64,000 nt of DNA from Prevotella sp. UBA2746 (GCA_002353555.1 DEJO01000032.1:5951-69950); one strand, 5' to 3'; counted from the stretch's first letter, positions 23,237 to 32,872 are shown. Translations and numbers: made by a program. The notes: generated by a model not told the origin, from the letters alone.

Positions 23237-26200
23237 TCATTTCTTGATAACCTTGCGTCCGTGATGGATGAAGAGTCCCTTTCGTGTCGGTGCTGACTGC
23301 AGACGCTGACCGTCCAGTGTGTACCAGAAGTCATCCGCCTTAGTCTTCAAAAAGAAGTCAGCCCCATCAATGGAATTGATGCCTGTGGCACAATCCAGAC
23401 TGAGTGAGACCTTTGGAGCCTCAAAGACATCGTCAACAGTCCGGTCAATATAGAGCACAAAAGCAGCATGGAAACCATTCAACGTGATGTTGTCATTGTC
23501 TGGATAATACAGTTTATTTTCCTTACCCATATACAAGGTATTCGTATCGCCATTGACCAACAGCACCGGACTATAGGTTCCCACAAAGTCTACATAGTCG
23601 GTCTCGACATTCGAGTAGCCATACTTGACGGTAACATGATTGAATGGAGGGTCAATGATATCATAAGTAGGGCCGAACCTATAGAGATACGGTTTACCTG
23701 CCTCCAGTGACTTGAGCGTGCCGGTGAAGTTCAGATTCAGCGTATTAGACACCTCATCATAGGTACTTCCCTGAAGGGTGACGATGTCTGCACCTTGCAG
23801 TTTCGTGCCCTGGATATCATCGATATCGAAAGGCAGTACGATGGTATGCCATTTCCCGTCGTTGATTAACACATAACTCATCAGTTCGACTTTCTCAGCC
23901 TTTATTCCGTCATAGTCGTCGAGCAAGTCATCATTATCCTTGTCGCTGTACAGTTTTAGGTCGGTCAACTGGAAATCCGACTCCTGACTCTCGAAACGAT
24001 GCGTCTCGCCATTAAGTGAAACAGATGCAGTGGCAGTATATGTCTTGGTGGTAAGTCCACTTTCCACATCCACCTCAGTAACAGGACCTGTCACAGTGAC
24101 ATCGGGAGTAGCAGTTGTACCATTATTAGCCTTCACCGTCAGTCTCGCATTCAACAAATTGTCATCCCATTTCCAATCAACATCCGTAATGCGATATCCG
24201 TAACGGGCGTAAATCTCCATATCTTTCGTCACCTCGATGACATCACCAGGCTGCTTCAGATGCGTTCTGCCGTTGAACTCTATAATCGACCTCACAAGAT
24301 ATGGGTCCACCAACCAACCCATGAAGTCGTAAGTGTCGAAAGGCATTGGATTGGGCAGTGTGAAAGTCGTGCCCTTTTCCACTTTACGCTGCTCACCGGC
24401 ATCATAGGTTCGGTCGCCCGTAATGGCAGGCTCATAGAGTGTAAGTTGCCATGTCTCAGGCTCGTTGGAGCCTTCCAGCCCACAGACACATTTACCATTG
24501 ACGAAGTCGTGCTTCTCGCAAGCCCGTTCCCCACAGTACTTACAGGTGAGCTGATGGTCATGTTTGTCTATTACATTATAGCTGATAGCACCATCAGTTT
24601 CATGGATGCAAAGCTCTATCTTTGCATAGTTACGCCATTTGCAAGCTGCCACACGCTCAGCTGCCGTAAAGACACGCTCGATTGATTTCCGACCAGAGCC
24701 TGCCGATACCATCATAGGCTCCACATCGTCCTTGAAGACCAGACTGACGCCATTACCATTTTCCTTTTGGCTCTCATTTTTACCGCTTCCGATGGCACTG
24801 CCACCTTCAGCATAGGTAGCATTGCAACCAGCACCAACGAGCGCCTCTATGACACCGCCCTCAATGGCGACCTCGCCTCCTTTGCCTTTATATCCGCCTC
24901 CGATGCCGGCAGCGTCGGTACCACCTGAGGCGAAAACGACACCGTCCGACACAACTACTTTACGTCCGCTGCCTTTGCAGCCACCTCCGATACCGGCTCC
25001 TTCCTTACCGCCTGTTGCATACACATCGCCGCCTTTGATGGTGAGGTTGACACCGTCAGAACCGTCTCCGCCACCGATACCGGCACCTTGCTTACCGCCA
25101 TTGGCTAATACTTCACCACCGTAGATGATTACCTCAGTATCAGTGTTCTGACTGTTTCCCTGGCCATAGACAGTACTGCCACTGCCTATACCGGCACCTT
25201 GCAGGCCACCATAGGCGGTCAGCCTGCCACCATATATATAAGTATTACCGACGCTACCACCTGAGTGTGAGCCATTCATTGCTACAGGATCGTAACCGCC
25301 GCCGCCGCCAAGACCGGCAGCATATTCACCACCAGTGGCTGTAACCTCGCCACCATACTGGTAGTAGGTGACACCATGATTCTTAGAGGTAGTCCAACCG
25401 GCTCCGCCTCCAATGCCGGCACCACTGTCGCTACCTGTTGCCTGCACGAAACCGGCATAGACCGTTACAGAACCTCCCGTGAGGGGCTTGCCACTCTTAC
25501 AAGCACCATTGCCGATACCTGCTCCATAGCCTCCATCCAATACAGAGTGACCTGTTTTGCGTGAAGCAGTAATGCGGCATCCATGAATCTCTAAATCACC
25601 GATGGTCTCACCTTCATGTCCACCGATAGCGGCTTGATTTTTACGATTATTGCTGATGTTCAATTGTCCCTGGTGATCAAAATCTGCTCCATTTTCAGTC
25701 TGGCTGTATATGTATAATTGATGACCTGCGGGCAGATGAATACCTCGACCGATATTCAGTTTAACATCGTTTTTGATGATCAGGTGGACATCGGTTCCTT
25801 GCACTTCCAAACATTCATAATCCTGCTTGACATCTTTATCCGCATAATACCACCCATCCTGAAGTTTTAAATTTGATGGCAGCGGTTTGGTATCAACATA
25901 CTCCAGGGTTCTGTCCACACGCTCTTCTGCTGAGTTCCAAGAACATTTATAATAAGGAGTAGTTCCTTTCCGAGGTGTCACCTGAACAGGCTGCGGATTT
26001 TCTGGTGTGCCGATGTCAAGGACCACATCAAGAATATCATCAGCACTCATCTTATGACCTTTCAGATGAAACTGTGCCTGGTATGCAGGCAAGGTGAAGT
26101 CCGCCTTCGATGGCGATAGTACGATTCCGTCGTCATTGGTCATCAGGTATTCATCACCACCACTGGTCATCTTCTGAGGTGCAAAGCGTCCGACAAAATC

Positions 26201-28405
26201 GACCAGGCTGGTACTGACAGTCTTCGTAGAGGGGTCGGCATCCTCGATTTTCACGTTAAAGAACGTCGGTGAGTTCTGATCGTAGACATCCTTGAAATTC
26301 TTCTCGTCATAATCGGTGGCTTTATTCCATCGTATGAGATAAGGTTTGCCGGCCTCTATCTTGTCGACCTCCTGAAGCCATAGCGTCAGCCTGTTATCGG
26401 CAAGCGTACTGTTAGACAGGGTATAGACTTTGCCGCCTCTCAGTATTTCCTGTTGACTGAGGTTGTCGACGGAGAAAGGCAGGCAGACCGTATTCCATTG
26501 TCCGCCCATCAGAAACGTGCGGTTGTGCAAGACGGTGTCAAAAATCCTGCCTTTGAATTGCTGCAAGTTACTGTTGTTGACAAAGCATTCAGCACCCAAA
26601 GGCAAACGATTCGAGCTGATATAGCAGAACTGTGAACTATGTATGAGGTTCACTTTATTGGAAGTTTGGAACTGACCTGACTCCTCTGACGTTCCTGTGA
26701 AGACAATCATATTGTCATCGAGTTCCATCGACCCGTTATAGTCTGCTTCCTTTCGGCCGCCACCGATGCCTGCCACATTGGTGTTACCACCCTTGGCAAT
26801 GATGGTACCACCTGTGATTTTCATGTTAGCCCCCTTGCCGCCGTCACCGCCACCGATGCCGGCACCGTAATAGGTACCTGTGACAGCCAACTGGATAATG
26901 ATATCCGAAGCTATGTCCATCACTGTCGACCCAAGAGCTGCATATTGAAATCCCCTACCCGCATAACTGGAAAACTTATCTGCTGAGCGAGAACTCTTGG
27001 TGTAGACTCTGAAATCGTTCATGGCAGCATACATCCAGCCCTGATCTGTAAACCAGCCTACTTTGACATAGCCACCACTCGCCACCACTTTTCCGCCACT
27101 GATATTGATCGTACCGCCATTGCCGCTGTTACCACCGCCGATGCCAGATCCTTTTCCTATGGAGAATGCACCGATATAGCCACCTTGGATATTGATGGTA
27201 CCGTTGTCACCATGGTTTCCTCCTCCGATACCTGCTCCGTCAACAGAAGATGCCGTTATGAGTCCGTCTTTAATCGTGATGATATGACTTTTTGCCCCAT
27301 CACCACCACCAATACCAGCACCCTTCACACTGGTAGCCGTCACGATGGCATCGCCCGAAATCTCGATCTCGCCCTGGCACGTTCCGCCTTTTCCACATCC
27401 AATACCGGCACCATCAACAGCACGTGCTATGACGGTACCTCCAGAGATAGTAATCTTGTCACGCATAATTCCAAAGAGGCCGGAACCGATAGCTGCCGCC
27501 TTGTTGACATCCGTATGGGGATTGGTAAGTGCTTTGGCCTCCACATAACCACCGTCAATGGTTATCTCACCACTATTGCCTTTGCGTCCTCCACCGATAG
27601 CCGCACCAGCATTCTCACTACCGATAGCTTCCACTTTCCCACCATGAATCTTGATAACGCCGCTATTGCATTTATCACCCCCACCGATGCCGGCGCCGCC
27701 AACGTCCCATGAGCCACCACCCGTTGCCAGAATCTCACCGCCGAAAATCTCAATAGGACCACCTTGATGACCAGCATCACCGCCACCGATACCAGCTCCG
27801 CCATAATGATGTCCGCGACCTCCGCCGCCTTTGGTATTGATGTAACCGTCATAGATAGTGACACTACCCCCGATGAAGCTGTCGTTGCCACCACCGATAC
27901 CGGCACCCCGCCCATTGGAAACGGACATGGCCCAAATCGTACCCCCGTGTATCTCAAGGGTTCCCATACCACGTTTGTCCTGATTGCCACACCCTATAGC
28001 GGCATTGTCTGGAAAAAGGGCGTTCGTAGCCTGAAGCTTTCCTCTCTCGGCTCCATACGACTGCGAGTGGATGGTCAGTTTGTAATCGGCATCCAGCCGC
28101 ACGCCGCCCTTACAATCCAGTACTGTGTTATCCTTCAGAATCAGATGAACATCGTTACCTTTAATAAACAGCACGTCTATATTGACATTCTGATCAACAA
28201 AGTACCATCCATTTTGTATTTCAATGTTGTTGCCAGTCTTTGCCGCTTCCGACAGTTTCTTGGCTTCAACGGACTTTTGCTCCCTCTCCACTACTTTCTT
28301 TGTCGGGTTCCACGAGCATTCATAATAGCTGATGGCATCAGCCCACACACACTGCCATGTCGTCAGCAGCACTAACGTTAAGAATAGTTTATTCATCTTT
28401 TGCAT
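23237..28405 (-). CDS. giant secreted beta-helix-like surface protein (GAGIGGG repeats)
   Basis: 1,722 residues with a signal peptide (MQKMNKLFLTLVLLTTWQCV). Two homologous halves each start with a Y-C-SWN segment, then a carbohydrate-binding-domain-like part (GWYFVDQNVNIDVLFIKGND, later GWYYADKDVKQDYECLEVQG) and many turns of about 25-30 residues containing GAGIGGG, as in a right-handed beta-helix. Residues about 1282-1308 have paired CxxC/CxCG motifs like a small zinc ribbon. Residues about 1328-1392 match the Listeria-Bacteroides (InlB-type) repeat with FMGWLVDP. The C-terminus WYTLDGQRLQ...KGLFIHHGRKVIKK is a tail seen on many exported Prevotella proteins and may be a sorting signal. Adhesion or glycan binding is inferred. 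Confidence 0.85.
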   Translation of the reverse strand: MQKMNKLFLTLVLLTTWQCVWADAISYYECSWNPTKKVVEREQKSVEAKKLSEAAKTGNNIEIQNGWYFVDQNVNIDVLFIKGNDVHLILKDNTVLDCKGGVRLDADYKLTIHSQSYGAERGKLQATNALFPDNAAIGCGNQDKRGMGTLEIHGGTIWAMSVSNGRGAGIGGGNDSFIGGSVTIYDGYINTKGGGGRGHHYGGAGIGGGDAGHQGGPIEIFGGEILATGGGSWDVGGAGIGGGDKCNSGVIKIHGGKVEAIGSENAGAAIGGGRKGNSGEITIDGGYVEAKALTNPHTDVNKAAAIGSGLFGIMRDKITISGGTVIARAVDGAGIGCGKGGTCQGEIEISGDAIVTATSVKGAGIGGGDGAKSHIITIKDGLITASSVDGAGIGGGNHGDNGTINIQGGYIGAFSIGKGSGIGGGNSGNGGTINISGGKVVASGGYVKVGWFTDQGWMYAAMNDFRVYTKSSRSADKFSSYAGRGFQYAALGSTVMDIASDIIIQLAVTGTYYGAGIGGGDGGKGANMKITGGTIIAKGGNTNVAGIGGGRKEADYNGSMELDDNMIVFTGTSEESGQFQTSNKVNLIHSSQFCYISSNRLPLGAECFVNNSNLQQFKGRIFDTVLHNRTFLMGGQWNTVCLPFSVDNLSQQEILRGGKVYTLSNSTLADNRLTLWLQEVDKIEAGKPYLIRWNKATDYDEKNFKDVYDQNSPTFFNVKIEDADPSTKTVSTSLVDFVGRFAPQKMTSGGDEYLMTNDDGIVLSPSKADFTLPAYQAQFHLKGHKMSADDILDVVLDIGTPENPQPVQVTPRKGTTPYYKCSWNSAEERVDRTLEYVDTKPLPSNLKLQDGWYYADKDVKQDYECLEVQGTDVHLIIKNDVKLNIGRGIHLPAGHQLYIYSQTENGADFDHQGQLNISNNRKNQAAIGGHEGETIGDLEIHGCRITASRKTGHSVLDGGYGAGIGNGACKSGKPLTGGSVTVYAGFVQATGSDSGAGIGGGAGWTTSKNHGVTYYQYGGEVTATGGEYAAGLGGGGGYDPVAMNGSHSGGSVGNTYIYGGRLTAYGGLQGAGIGSGSTVYGQGNSQNTDTEVIIYGGEVLANGGKQGAGIGGGDGSDGVNLTIKGGDVYATGGKEGAGIGGGCKGSGRKVVVSDGVVFASGGTDAAGIGGGYKGKGGEVAIEGGVIEALVGAGCNATYAEGGSAIGSGKNESQKENGNGVSLVFKDDVEPMMVSAGSGRKSIERVFTAAERVAACKWRNYAKIELCIHETDGAISYNVIDKHDHQLTCKYCGERACEKHDFVNGKCVCGLEGSNEPETWQLTLYEPAITGDRTYDAGEQRKVEKGTTFTLPNPMPFDTYDFMGWLVDPYLVRSIIEFNGRTHLKQPGDVIEVTKDMEIYARYGYRITDVDWKWDDNLLNARLTVKANNGTTATPDVTVTGPVTEVDVESGLTTKTYTATASVSLNGETHRFESQESDFQLTDLKLYSDKDNDDLLDDYDGIKAEKVELMSYVLINDGKWHTIVLPFDIDDIQGTKLQGADIVTLQGSTYDEVSNTLNLNFTGTLKSLEAGKPYLYRFGPTYDIIDPPFNHVTVKYGYSNVETDYVDFVGTYSPVLLVNGDTNTLYMGKENKLYYPDNDNITLNGFHAAFVLYIDRTVDDVFEAPKVSLSLDCATGINSIDGADFFLKTKADDFWYTLDGQRLQSAPTRKGLFIHHGRKVIKK

Positions 28406-28476
28406 CCAATTATATCATAAGAACTGACGAAGCATGGAATCCATGTCTTCAAACAATGGCTGATAGTATTCCTTTG

Positions 28477-28484
28477 CAAAAATA
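28477..28484 (-). promoter_or_regulatory. -7 box TATTTTTG of the giant surface protein gene
   Basis: Minus-strand TATTTTTG. The start near 28471 leaves a leader of about 65 nt. Confidence 0.5.
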
Positions 28485-28530
28485 GGGATTATCCATCAAT
28501 GTGCCAAATATAATGGGATAATTCTTGCTT

Positions 28531-28580
28531 GGTCGCTGCGATACCATTCGCAGGTCGTTGTGATACTATATGTTAGTCGC
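28531..28580 (+). repeat. 22-bp-period array overlapping the argE 3' end
   Basis: GGTCG at 28531 and 28553 and AGTCG at 28575 are exactly 22 bp apart, as are GATAC at 28540 and 28562. The unit contains TTGGT-N7-ATACCA, the same core as the 8.7-kb array. The last unit runs into the stop codon of argE. Confidence 0.7.
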
Positions 28581-29625
28581 TGAGCAGTCGGACGTAGGTC
28601 TCGATGGCTTGCCTGATTTCGCTGATGCCGATGTATTCGTCGGCAGAGTGGGAGCGTGCGGAGTCGCCGGGACCGAGCTTGAAGGAGGGGAAGGGCATGA
28701 GCGCCTGGTCGCTGAGGGTCGGCGACCCGAAAGGCTGCATGCCCATGTCAATGCACTTGCGGATGAGGGGATGGCGGGTGTCGATGTGAGAGGAGCCGAG
28801 TCGGAAGGAGCGCGCCTTCACCTCGCTGTGGGTGTGCTGGCAGATGATGTCATAGACCTCTTGGTTCGTGTAGAGTTCGTTGGTGCGCACGTCTACCACC
28901 ATGTGACACTCGTCGGGCACTACGTTGTGCTGTGTGCCGGCATTGATGACCGTCACCTGCATCTTCGTGGCACCGAGGAAGTCGCTGATGCGCTCGAACC
29001 GGTAGCTGCGGAACCAGCAAAGGTCGTCGAGGACTTCGTAGATGGCGTTGACGCCCTCGTTGCGGGCGGCATGTCCCGACTTGCCGTGAGCCGTCACGTC
29101 GAGCACCATGAGTCCTTTCTCTGCTACGGCGGGCTGCATGCCCGTCGGTTCGCCCACGATGGCAACGTCTATCGGCGGCAGTTCGGGCAATGCCTGTACG
29201 ATGCCGTCTGCTCCCGACACCTCTTCTTCGGCGGAAGCGAGGAAGATAAGATTAAAGGGGGAGGTTAACATGCGGAATGCCTGCAACAGTGACACTAAGC
29301 CTCCGCCACAGTCGTTGCTGCCCAGTCCGTAGAGCCGGTCGCCTTCGAGCGTGGGGGAGAAGGGATTGCGTGTCCAACTGCTCACCGGTTTCACCGTGTC
29401 GAGGTGAGCATTGAGCAGGACGGTCGGTCTTTTCTCGATGAAATCGGGCGAAATCACCCATACATTGTTCTTTTTGCGTTGCACGGGATAGCCGTAGCTT
29501 CGCAGTGTTTCTTCCATGATGTCTGCTACTTCCGTCTCGCTGCGGCTGATGGAAGGCGTGGCGATAAGCCTTTGCAACAATGCTACGGCATCGTTCGTAT
29601 AGGTAGAAAAGTCTGTTGTCTTCAT
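28573..29625 (-). CDS. argE: M20 family N-acyl amino-acid deacylase, ArgE/DapE type
   Basis: 350 residues from ATG 29625; an upstream frame to 29661 is rejected because the promoter box lies between. Di-zinc peptidase M20 motifs are present: LNAHLDTVKP (metal His and Asp), GLGSNDCGGG, LASAEEEVSGADG (catalytic and metal Glu), GEPTGM and the C-terminal SHSADEYI metal His. In Bacteroidetes, arginine synthesis uses N-succinylated intermediates, so the likely substrate is N-succinyl- or N-acetyl-citrulline/ornithine; this is inferred. The box TATTTTTG lies 5 nt upstream of the ATG, so a leaderless mRNA is predicted. Confidence 0.87.
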   Translation of the reverse strand: MKTTDFSTYTNDAVALLQRLIATPSISRSETEVADIMEETLRSYGYPVQRKKNNVWVISPDFIEKRPTVLLNAHLDTVKPVSSWTRNPFSPTLEGDRLYGLGSNDCGGGLVSLLQAFRMLTSPFNLIFLASAEEEVSGADGIVQALPELPPIDVAIVGEPTGMQPAVAEKGLMVLDVTAHGKSGHAARNEGVNAIYEVLDDLCWFRSYRFERISDFLGATKMQVTVINAGTQHNVVPDECHMVVDVRTNELYTNQEVYDIICQHTHSEVKARSFRLGSSHIDTRHPLIRKCIDMGMQPFGSPTLSDQALMPFPSFKLGPGDSARSHSADEYIGISEIRQAIETYVRLLSD

Positions 29626-29630
29626 GTCTG

Positions 29631-29638
29631 CAAAAATA
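29631..29638 (-). promoter_or_regulatory. -7 box TATTTTTG of argE, 5 nt from the ATG
   Basis: Minus-strand TATTTTTG, then CAGAC, then ATG at 29625. Confidence 0.6.
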
Positions 29639-29689
29639 CGAAATCTGCATTTAATTGCCAAATTATTTCGTGTTTTGATGAGAATTGCT

Positions 29690-29697
29690 TACTTTTG
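29690..29697 (+). promoter_or_regulatory. -7 box TACTTTTG of the acyl-CoA ligase operon
   Basis: TACTTTTG, 24 nt before the ATG at 29722. It is divergent from the argE promoter. Confidence 0.6.
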
Positions 29698-29721
29698 CGC
29701 ATCGTTTAAACGGAAAAAGCT

Positions 29722-31530
29722 ATGCAAACGAAGTGTCATCTTTCTGTTCTCATACATGAACAGGCGAAGAAGTATGGTTCCAAGCCGGCGCTCACCTTCC
29801 GTTCCTTCGGGAGTCTGAAATGGAAGTCGGTATCGTGGAATCAGTTTTCCATGCGTGTCAAGCAAGTGTCTAACGCTTTATTGAACGTGGGCATGAAGCC
29901 TCAGGAGAAGATTGCCGTGTTTGCACAGAACTGCATCCAGTATCTGTATACCGACTTCGGGGCGTACGGCGTGCGGGTGATTTCGATTCCGTTCTATGCC
30001 ACCAGCTCAGAGCAGCAGATACAGTTTATGATCAACGATGGTGCCGTGCGCTTCCTGTTCGTGGGCGAGCAGGAGCAGTATGACAAGGCACACCGCATCT
30101 TCCCGCTCTGTCCTACGCTGGAGCGCATCATTGTCTTCGACTCCAGCGTGCGCATCAGCACCCATGACCCTTATGCCCTCTACTATGAGGACTTCCTGAA
30201 GTTGGGCGAAGGCTTGCCGCGTCAGTCGGAGGTGGAAGAGCTGTGGAAGCAGGCCAACGAAGAAGACCTCTGCAACATTCTCTATACCAGCGGAACGACA
30301 GGAGACTCGAAAGGTGTGATGCTCACCTACGGACAGTATCATGCTGCCATGGAAGCCAACGGCAAGTGTGTGCCGGTGACCAAGAACGACCGCGTCATCA
30401 ACTTCCTGCCGCTCACCCATATCTTTGAGCGTGGATGGTCGTATCTGGCACTGACAAAGGGAGCCCAGCTCATCGTGAACACCTATCCGAAGGAGATTCA
30501 GGACTCCATGCGCGAGACCCATCCCACGTGTATGTCCAGCGTGCCCCGCTTCTGGGAGAAGGTGTATGTGGGTGTGAAAGAGAAGATAGACAGTGCCAGC
30601 CCCGTGCAGCGCAAGCTCTTCCTTCATGCACTGTCGGTAGGCAAGAAGCGCAACGTGGACTATCTGGCTCATGGCAAGCGTGTTCCGTTGCCGCTGGAGT
30701 TGGAATACAAGGTCATCAACAATACCATTCTTTCTTTGGTGCGCAAGCAGTTGGGACTCATCAATCCCAACATCTTCCCCACGGCAGGAGCCTACGTGTC
30801 GCCTGAGGTGGAGGAGTTCGTACACTCCATCGGACTGAAGATGGTGGTGGGCTACGGACTGACCGAGAGCCTGGCTACCGTCTCCTGCGACCATTTGGAC
30901 GAAGGCTACACCATCGGTTCCGTGGGAAGACCTATCGAAGGTATTGAAATCAAGATTGGAGAGAACGACGAGATACTGCTGAAAGGACCGACCATCACGA
31001 AGGGTTACTACAAGCGTGACACCACCAATGCCGCTGCCTTCGACAAGGACGGCTTCTTCCATACCGGTGATGCCGGCTATCTGCACAACGGCGAGTTATT
31101 CCTGAAGGAGCGTATCAAGGACCTCTTCAAGACCAGCAATGGTAAGTATATCGCTCCGCAGATGGTAGAAGGCCTGCTGTTGGTAGACAAGTTTGTGGAG
31201 CAGGTGGCAGTCATTGCCGACCAGCGCAAGTTTGTCTCTGCCCTGATAGTCCCCGATTACAACATCTTGGAGGAGTGGGCACGCGAAAACAACATCCCGT
31301 TTGCCACCCGTGAAGAACTGTGCAGCAACAAGAAGGTAAACGAAATGATGGCTGAACGCATTGAAACGCTTACGCAGGCTCTCGCCAGCTATGAGAAGAT
31401 CAAGCGCTTCACCCTTCTGGCTCACCACCTGTCGATGGAGAAAGGTGAGCTGACGAACACGTTGAAGCTGCGCCGTCCGGTAGTCTATAAGAACTACAAA
31501 GACGTCATAGACAAGATGTATGAGGAGTAG
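29722..31530 (+). CDS. long-chain fatty-acid--CoA ligase (AMP-forming)
   Basis: 602 residues of the ANL superfamily. The AMP-binding P-loop ILYTSGTTGDSKGVMLTYGQ starts near residue 190, VVGYGLTES near residue 375 contacts the adenylate, HTGDAGYLHNGELFLKERIK spans the hinge, and LFKTSNGKYIAP holds the C-terminal region. The N-terminal half resembles bacterial FadD-like long-chain acyl-CoA synthetases. It activates fatty acids as acyl-AMP and then acyl-CoA at the inner membrane, for uptake or recycling into lipid synthesis. It probably heads a transcript with prfB, a small membrane protein and a CYTH protein; the junction with prfB is a 51-nt repeat-filled gap. Confidence 0.93.
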   Translation: MQTKCHLSVLIHEQAKKYGSKPALTFRSFGSLKWKSVSWNQFSMRVKQVSNALLNVGMKPQEKIAVFAQNCIQYLYTDFGAYGVRVISIPFYATSSEQQIQFMINDGAVRFLFVGEQEQYDKAHRIFPLCPTLERIIVFDSSVRISTHDPYALYYEDFLKLGEGLPRQSEVEELWKQANEEDLCNILYTSGTTGDSKGVMLTYGQYHAAMEANGKCVPVTKNDRVINFLPLTHIFERGWSYLALTKGAQLIVNTYPKEIQDSMRETHPTCMSSVPRFWEKVYVGVKEKIDSASPVQRKLFLHALSVGKKRNVDYLAHGKRVPLPLELEYKVINNTILSLVRKQLGLINPNIFPTAGAYVSPEVEEFVHSIGLKMVVGYGLTESLATVSCDHLDEGYTIGSVGRPIEGIEIKIGENDEILLKGPTITKGYYKRDTTNAAAFDKDGFFHTGDAGYLHNGELFLKERIKDLFKTSNGKYIAPQMVEGLLLVDKFVEQVAVIADQRKFVSALIVPDYNILEEWARENNIPFATREELCSNKKVNEMMAERIETLTQALASYEKIKRFTLLAHHLSMEKGELTNTLKLRRPVVYKNYKDVIDKMYEE

Positions 31531-31538
31531 GAAATTTA

Positions 31539-31580
31539 TAATTGACAATTCACAATTAAGCAATTCATAATTCACAATTA
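31539..31580 (+). repeat. AATTGACAATTCACAATT repeat before prfB
   Basis: Four AATT-centred units fill the gap between the acyl-CoA ligase and prfB, including the region where a ribosome-binding site would be. Confidence 0.8.
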
Positions 31581-31581
31581 G

Positions 31582-32703
31582 GTGATTACGCAAGACCAAC
31601 TGAAAGACGTGATGGAGCGGGCAGACGCACTGTACCGCTATCTGAATATAGATGCCAAGAAGGTGGAGTTTGAAGAAGAACAACTCCGCACGCAGGCACC
31701 CGACTTCTGGGAGGACCCGGCTCGGGCGCAAGCACAGATGAAAAAGGTGAAAGGCATCGAGAAATGGATTACAGGCTACAAGGATGTGCGCACGTATGCT
31801 GACGAACTGCAGCTCGCCTTCGAGTTCTACCATGACGACATGGTGAGCGAAGAAGAGGTGGATGCCGACTATGCCAAGGCCATCAAAGCCATTGAAGACC
31901 TGGAACTGAAGAACATGTTGCGTCAGAAGGAAGACCCGATGGACTGTGTGCTGAAAATCAACTCCGGTGCCGGCGGCACGGAGAGTCAGGACTGGGCACA
32001 GATGCTTATGCGCATGTATATGCGTTGGGCTGAGGCTCACGATTATAAGGTGACCATCTCCAACCTGCAAGACGGTGACGAGGCGGGCATCAAGAGTGTC
32101 ACCATGGAGATTGAAGGCGGTGAATTTGCCTATGGCTACCTCAAGAGCGAGAACGGAGTACACCGTCTGGTGCGTGTCAGCCCGTTCAATGCCCAGGGCA
32201 AGCGCATGACCAGCTTCGCTTCGGTCTTCGTTACACCGCTTGTCGATGACACCATCGAGGTATATGTGGATCCGGCGAAGTTGTCATGGGACACGTTCCG
32301 TTCCAGCGGTGCCGGCGGACAGAATGTCAACAAGGTGGAGTCAGGAGTGCGACTGCGCTATTGGTATACCGATCCTGATACAGGCGAGGAAGAGGAAATC
32401 CTTATCGAGAATACCGAGACACGCGACCAACCGAAGAACAAGGAGCGTGCCATGACCCTCCTGAAGTCGCAACTCTACGACCGTGCCATGAAGAAACGTT
32501 TGGAGGCACAGGCTAAGATAGAGGCTTCGAAGAAAAAGATAGAGTGGGGAAGCCAGATTCGCTCTTATGTCTTCGACGACCGGCGGGTGAAAGACCATCG
32601 CACCAACTACCAGACTTCTGACGTCGATGGTGTCATGGACGGCAAGATTGACGGATTCATCAAAGCCTACCTCATGGAGTTCCATGTTGAAGATGAAAAT
32701 TGA
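31582..32703 (+). CDS. prfB: peptide chain release factor 2, without programmed frameshift
   Basis: 373 residues starting at GTG 31582. The stop-codon-recognition tripeptide SPF is at residues 200-202 and the catalytic GGQ at 245-247 (SSGAGGQNVNK), so it is RF2 and terminates at UGA and UAA. In many bacteria prfB has an in-frame UGA near codon 25 that needs a +1 frameshift. Here the corresponding place reads TAC CGC TAT CTG AAT in one frame (Leu21-Asn22), so the autoregulatory stop is absent. The start lies directly after the AATTCACAATT repeat. It is probably co-transcribed with its neighbours. Confidence 0.95.
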   Translation: MITQDQLKDVMERADALYRYLNIDAKKVEFEEEQLRTQAPDFWEDPARAQAQMKKVKGIEKWITGYKDVRTYADELQLAFEFYHDDMVSEEEVDADYAKAIKAIEDLELKNMLRQKEDPMDCVLKINSGAGGTESQDWAQMLMRMYMRWAEAHDYKVTISNLQDGDEAGIKSVTMEIEGGEFAYGYLKSENGVHRLVRVSPFNAQGKRMTSFASVFVTPLVDDTIEVYVDPAKLSWDTFRSSGAGGQNVNKVESGVRLRYWYTDPDTGEEEEILIENTETRDQPKNKERAMTLLKSQLYDRAMKKRLEAQAKIEASKKKIEWGSQIRSYVFDDRRVKDHRTNYQTSDVDGVMDGKIDGFIKAYLMEFHVEDEN

Positions 32704-32728
32704 AAAATTGATTTAAAACAATAATAAA

Positions 32729-32872
32729 ATGAACGAGAAAACTAAAGCAAAGAAGGCTGCTTATCAGAAGAAGCAGGAAGAACAGGGTAAAAAAGTAGTA
32801 AACTGGATTTTTGGTGTGCTCATTGTGCTCGCCATTATCTTCATGGTCTACACCATGGTTCTTGTAAGCTAA
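32729..32872 (+). CDS. small single-span membrane protein, 47 aa
   Basis: ATG 32729 to TAA 32872. The product is MNEKTKAKKAAYQKKQEEQG, then KKVVNWIFGVLIVLAIIFM, then VYTMVLVS. It has a highly charged, lysine-rich N-terminal half that is probably a cytoplasmic helix, and one transmembrane helix at the C-terminus. It starts 25 nt after prfB and precedes the CYTH gene by 45 nt, all on the same strand. Small proteins of this layout are common in Bacteroidetes; the function is unknown. Confidence 0.7.
   Translation: MNEKTKAKKAAYQKKQEEQGKKVVNWIFGVLIVLAIIFMVYTMVLVS

Noticed and set aside
28570..29268. 232-aa plus-strand frame opposite argE
   Set aside because: Exact antisense of a conserved enzyme; a shadow frame.
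31612..31650. A frameshifted short prfB leader
   Set aside because: The reading frame is continuous through the position where the UGA would lie.
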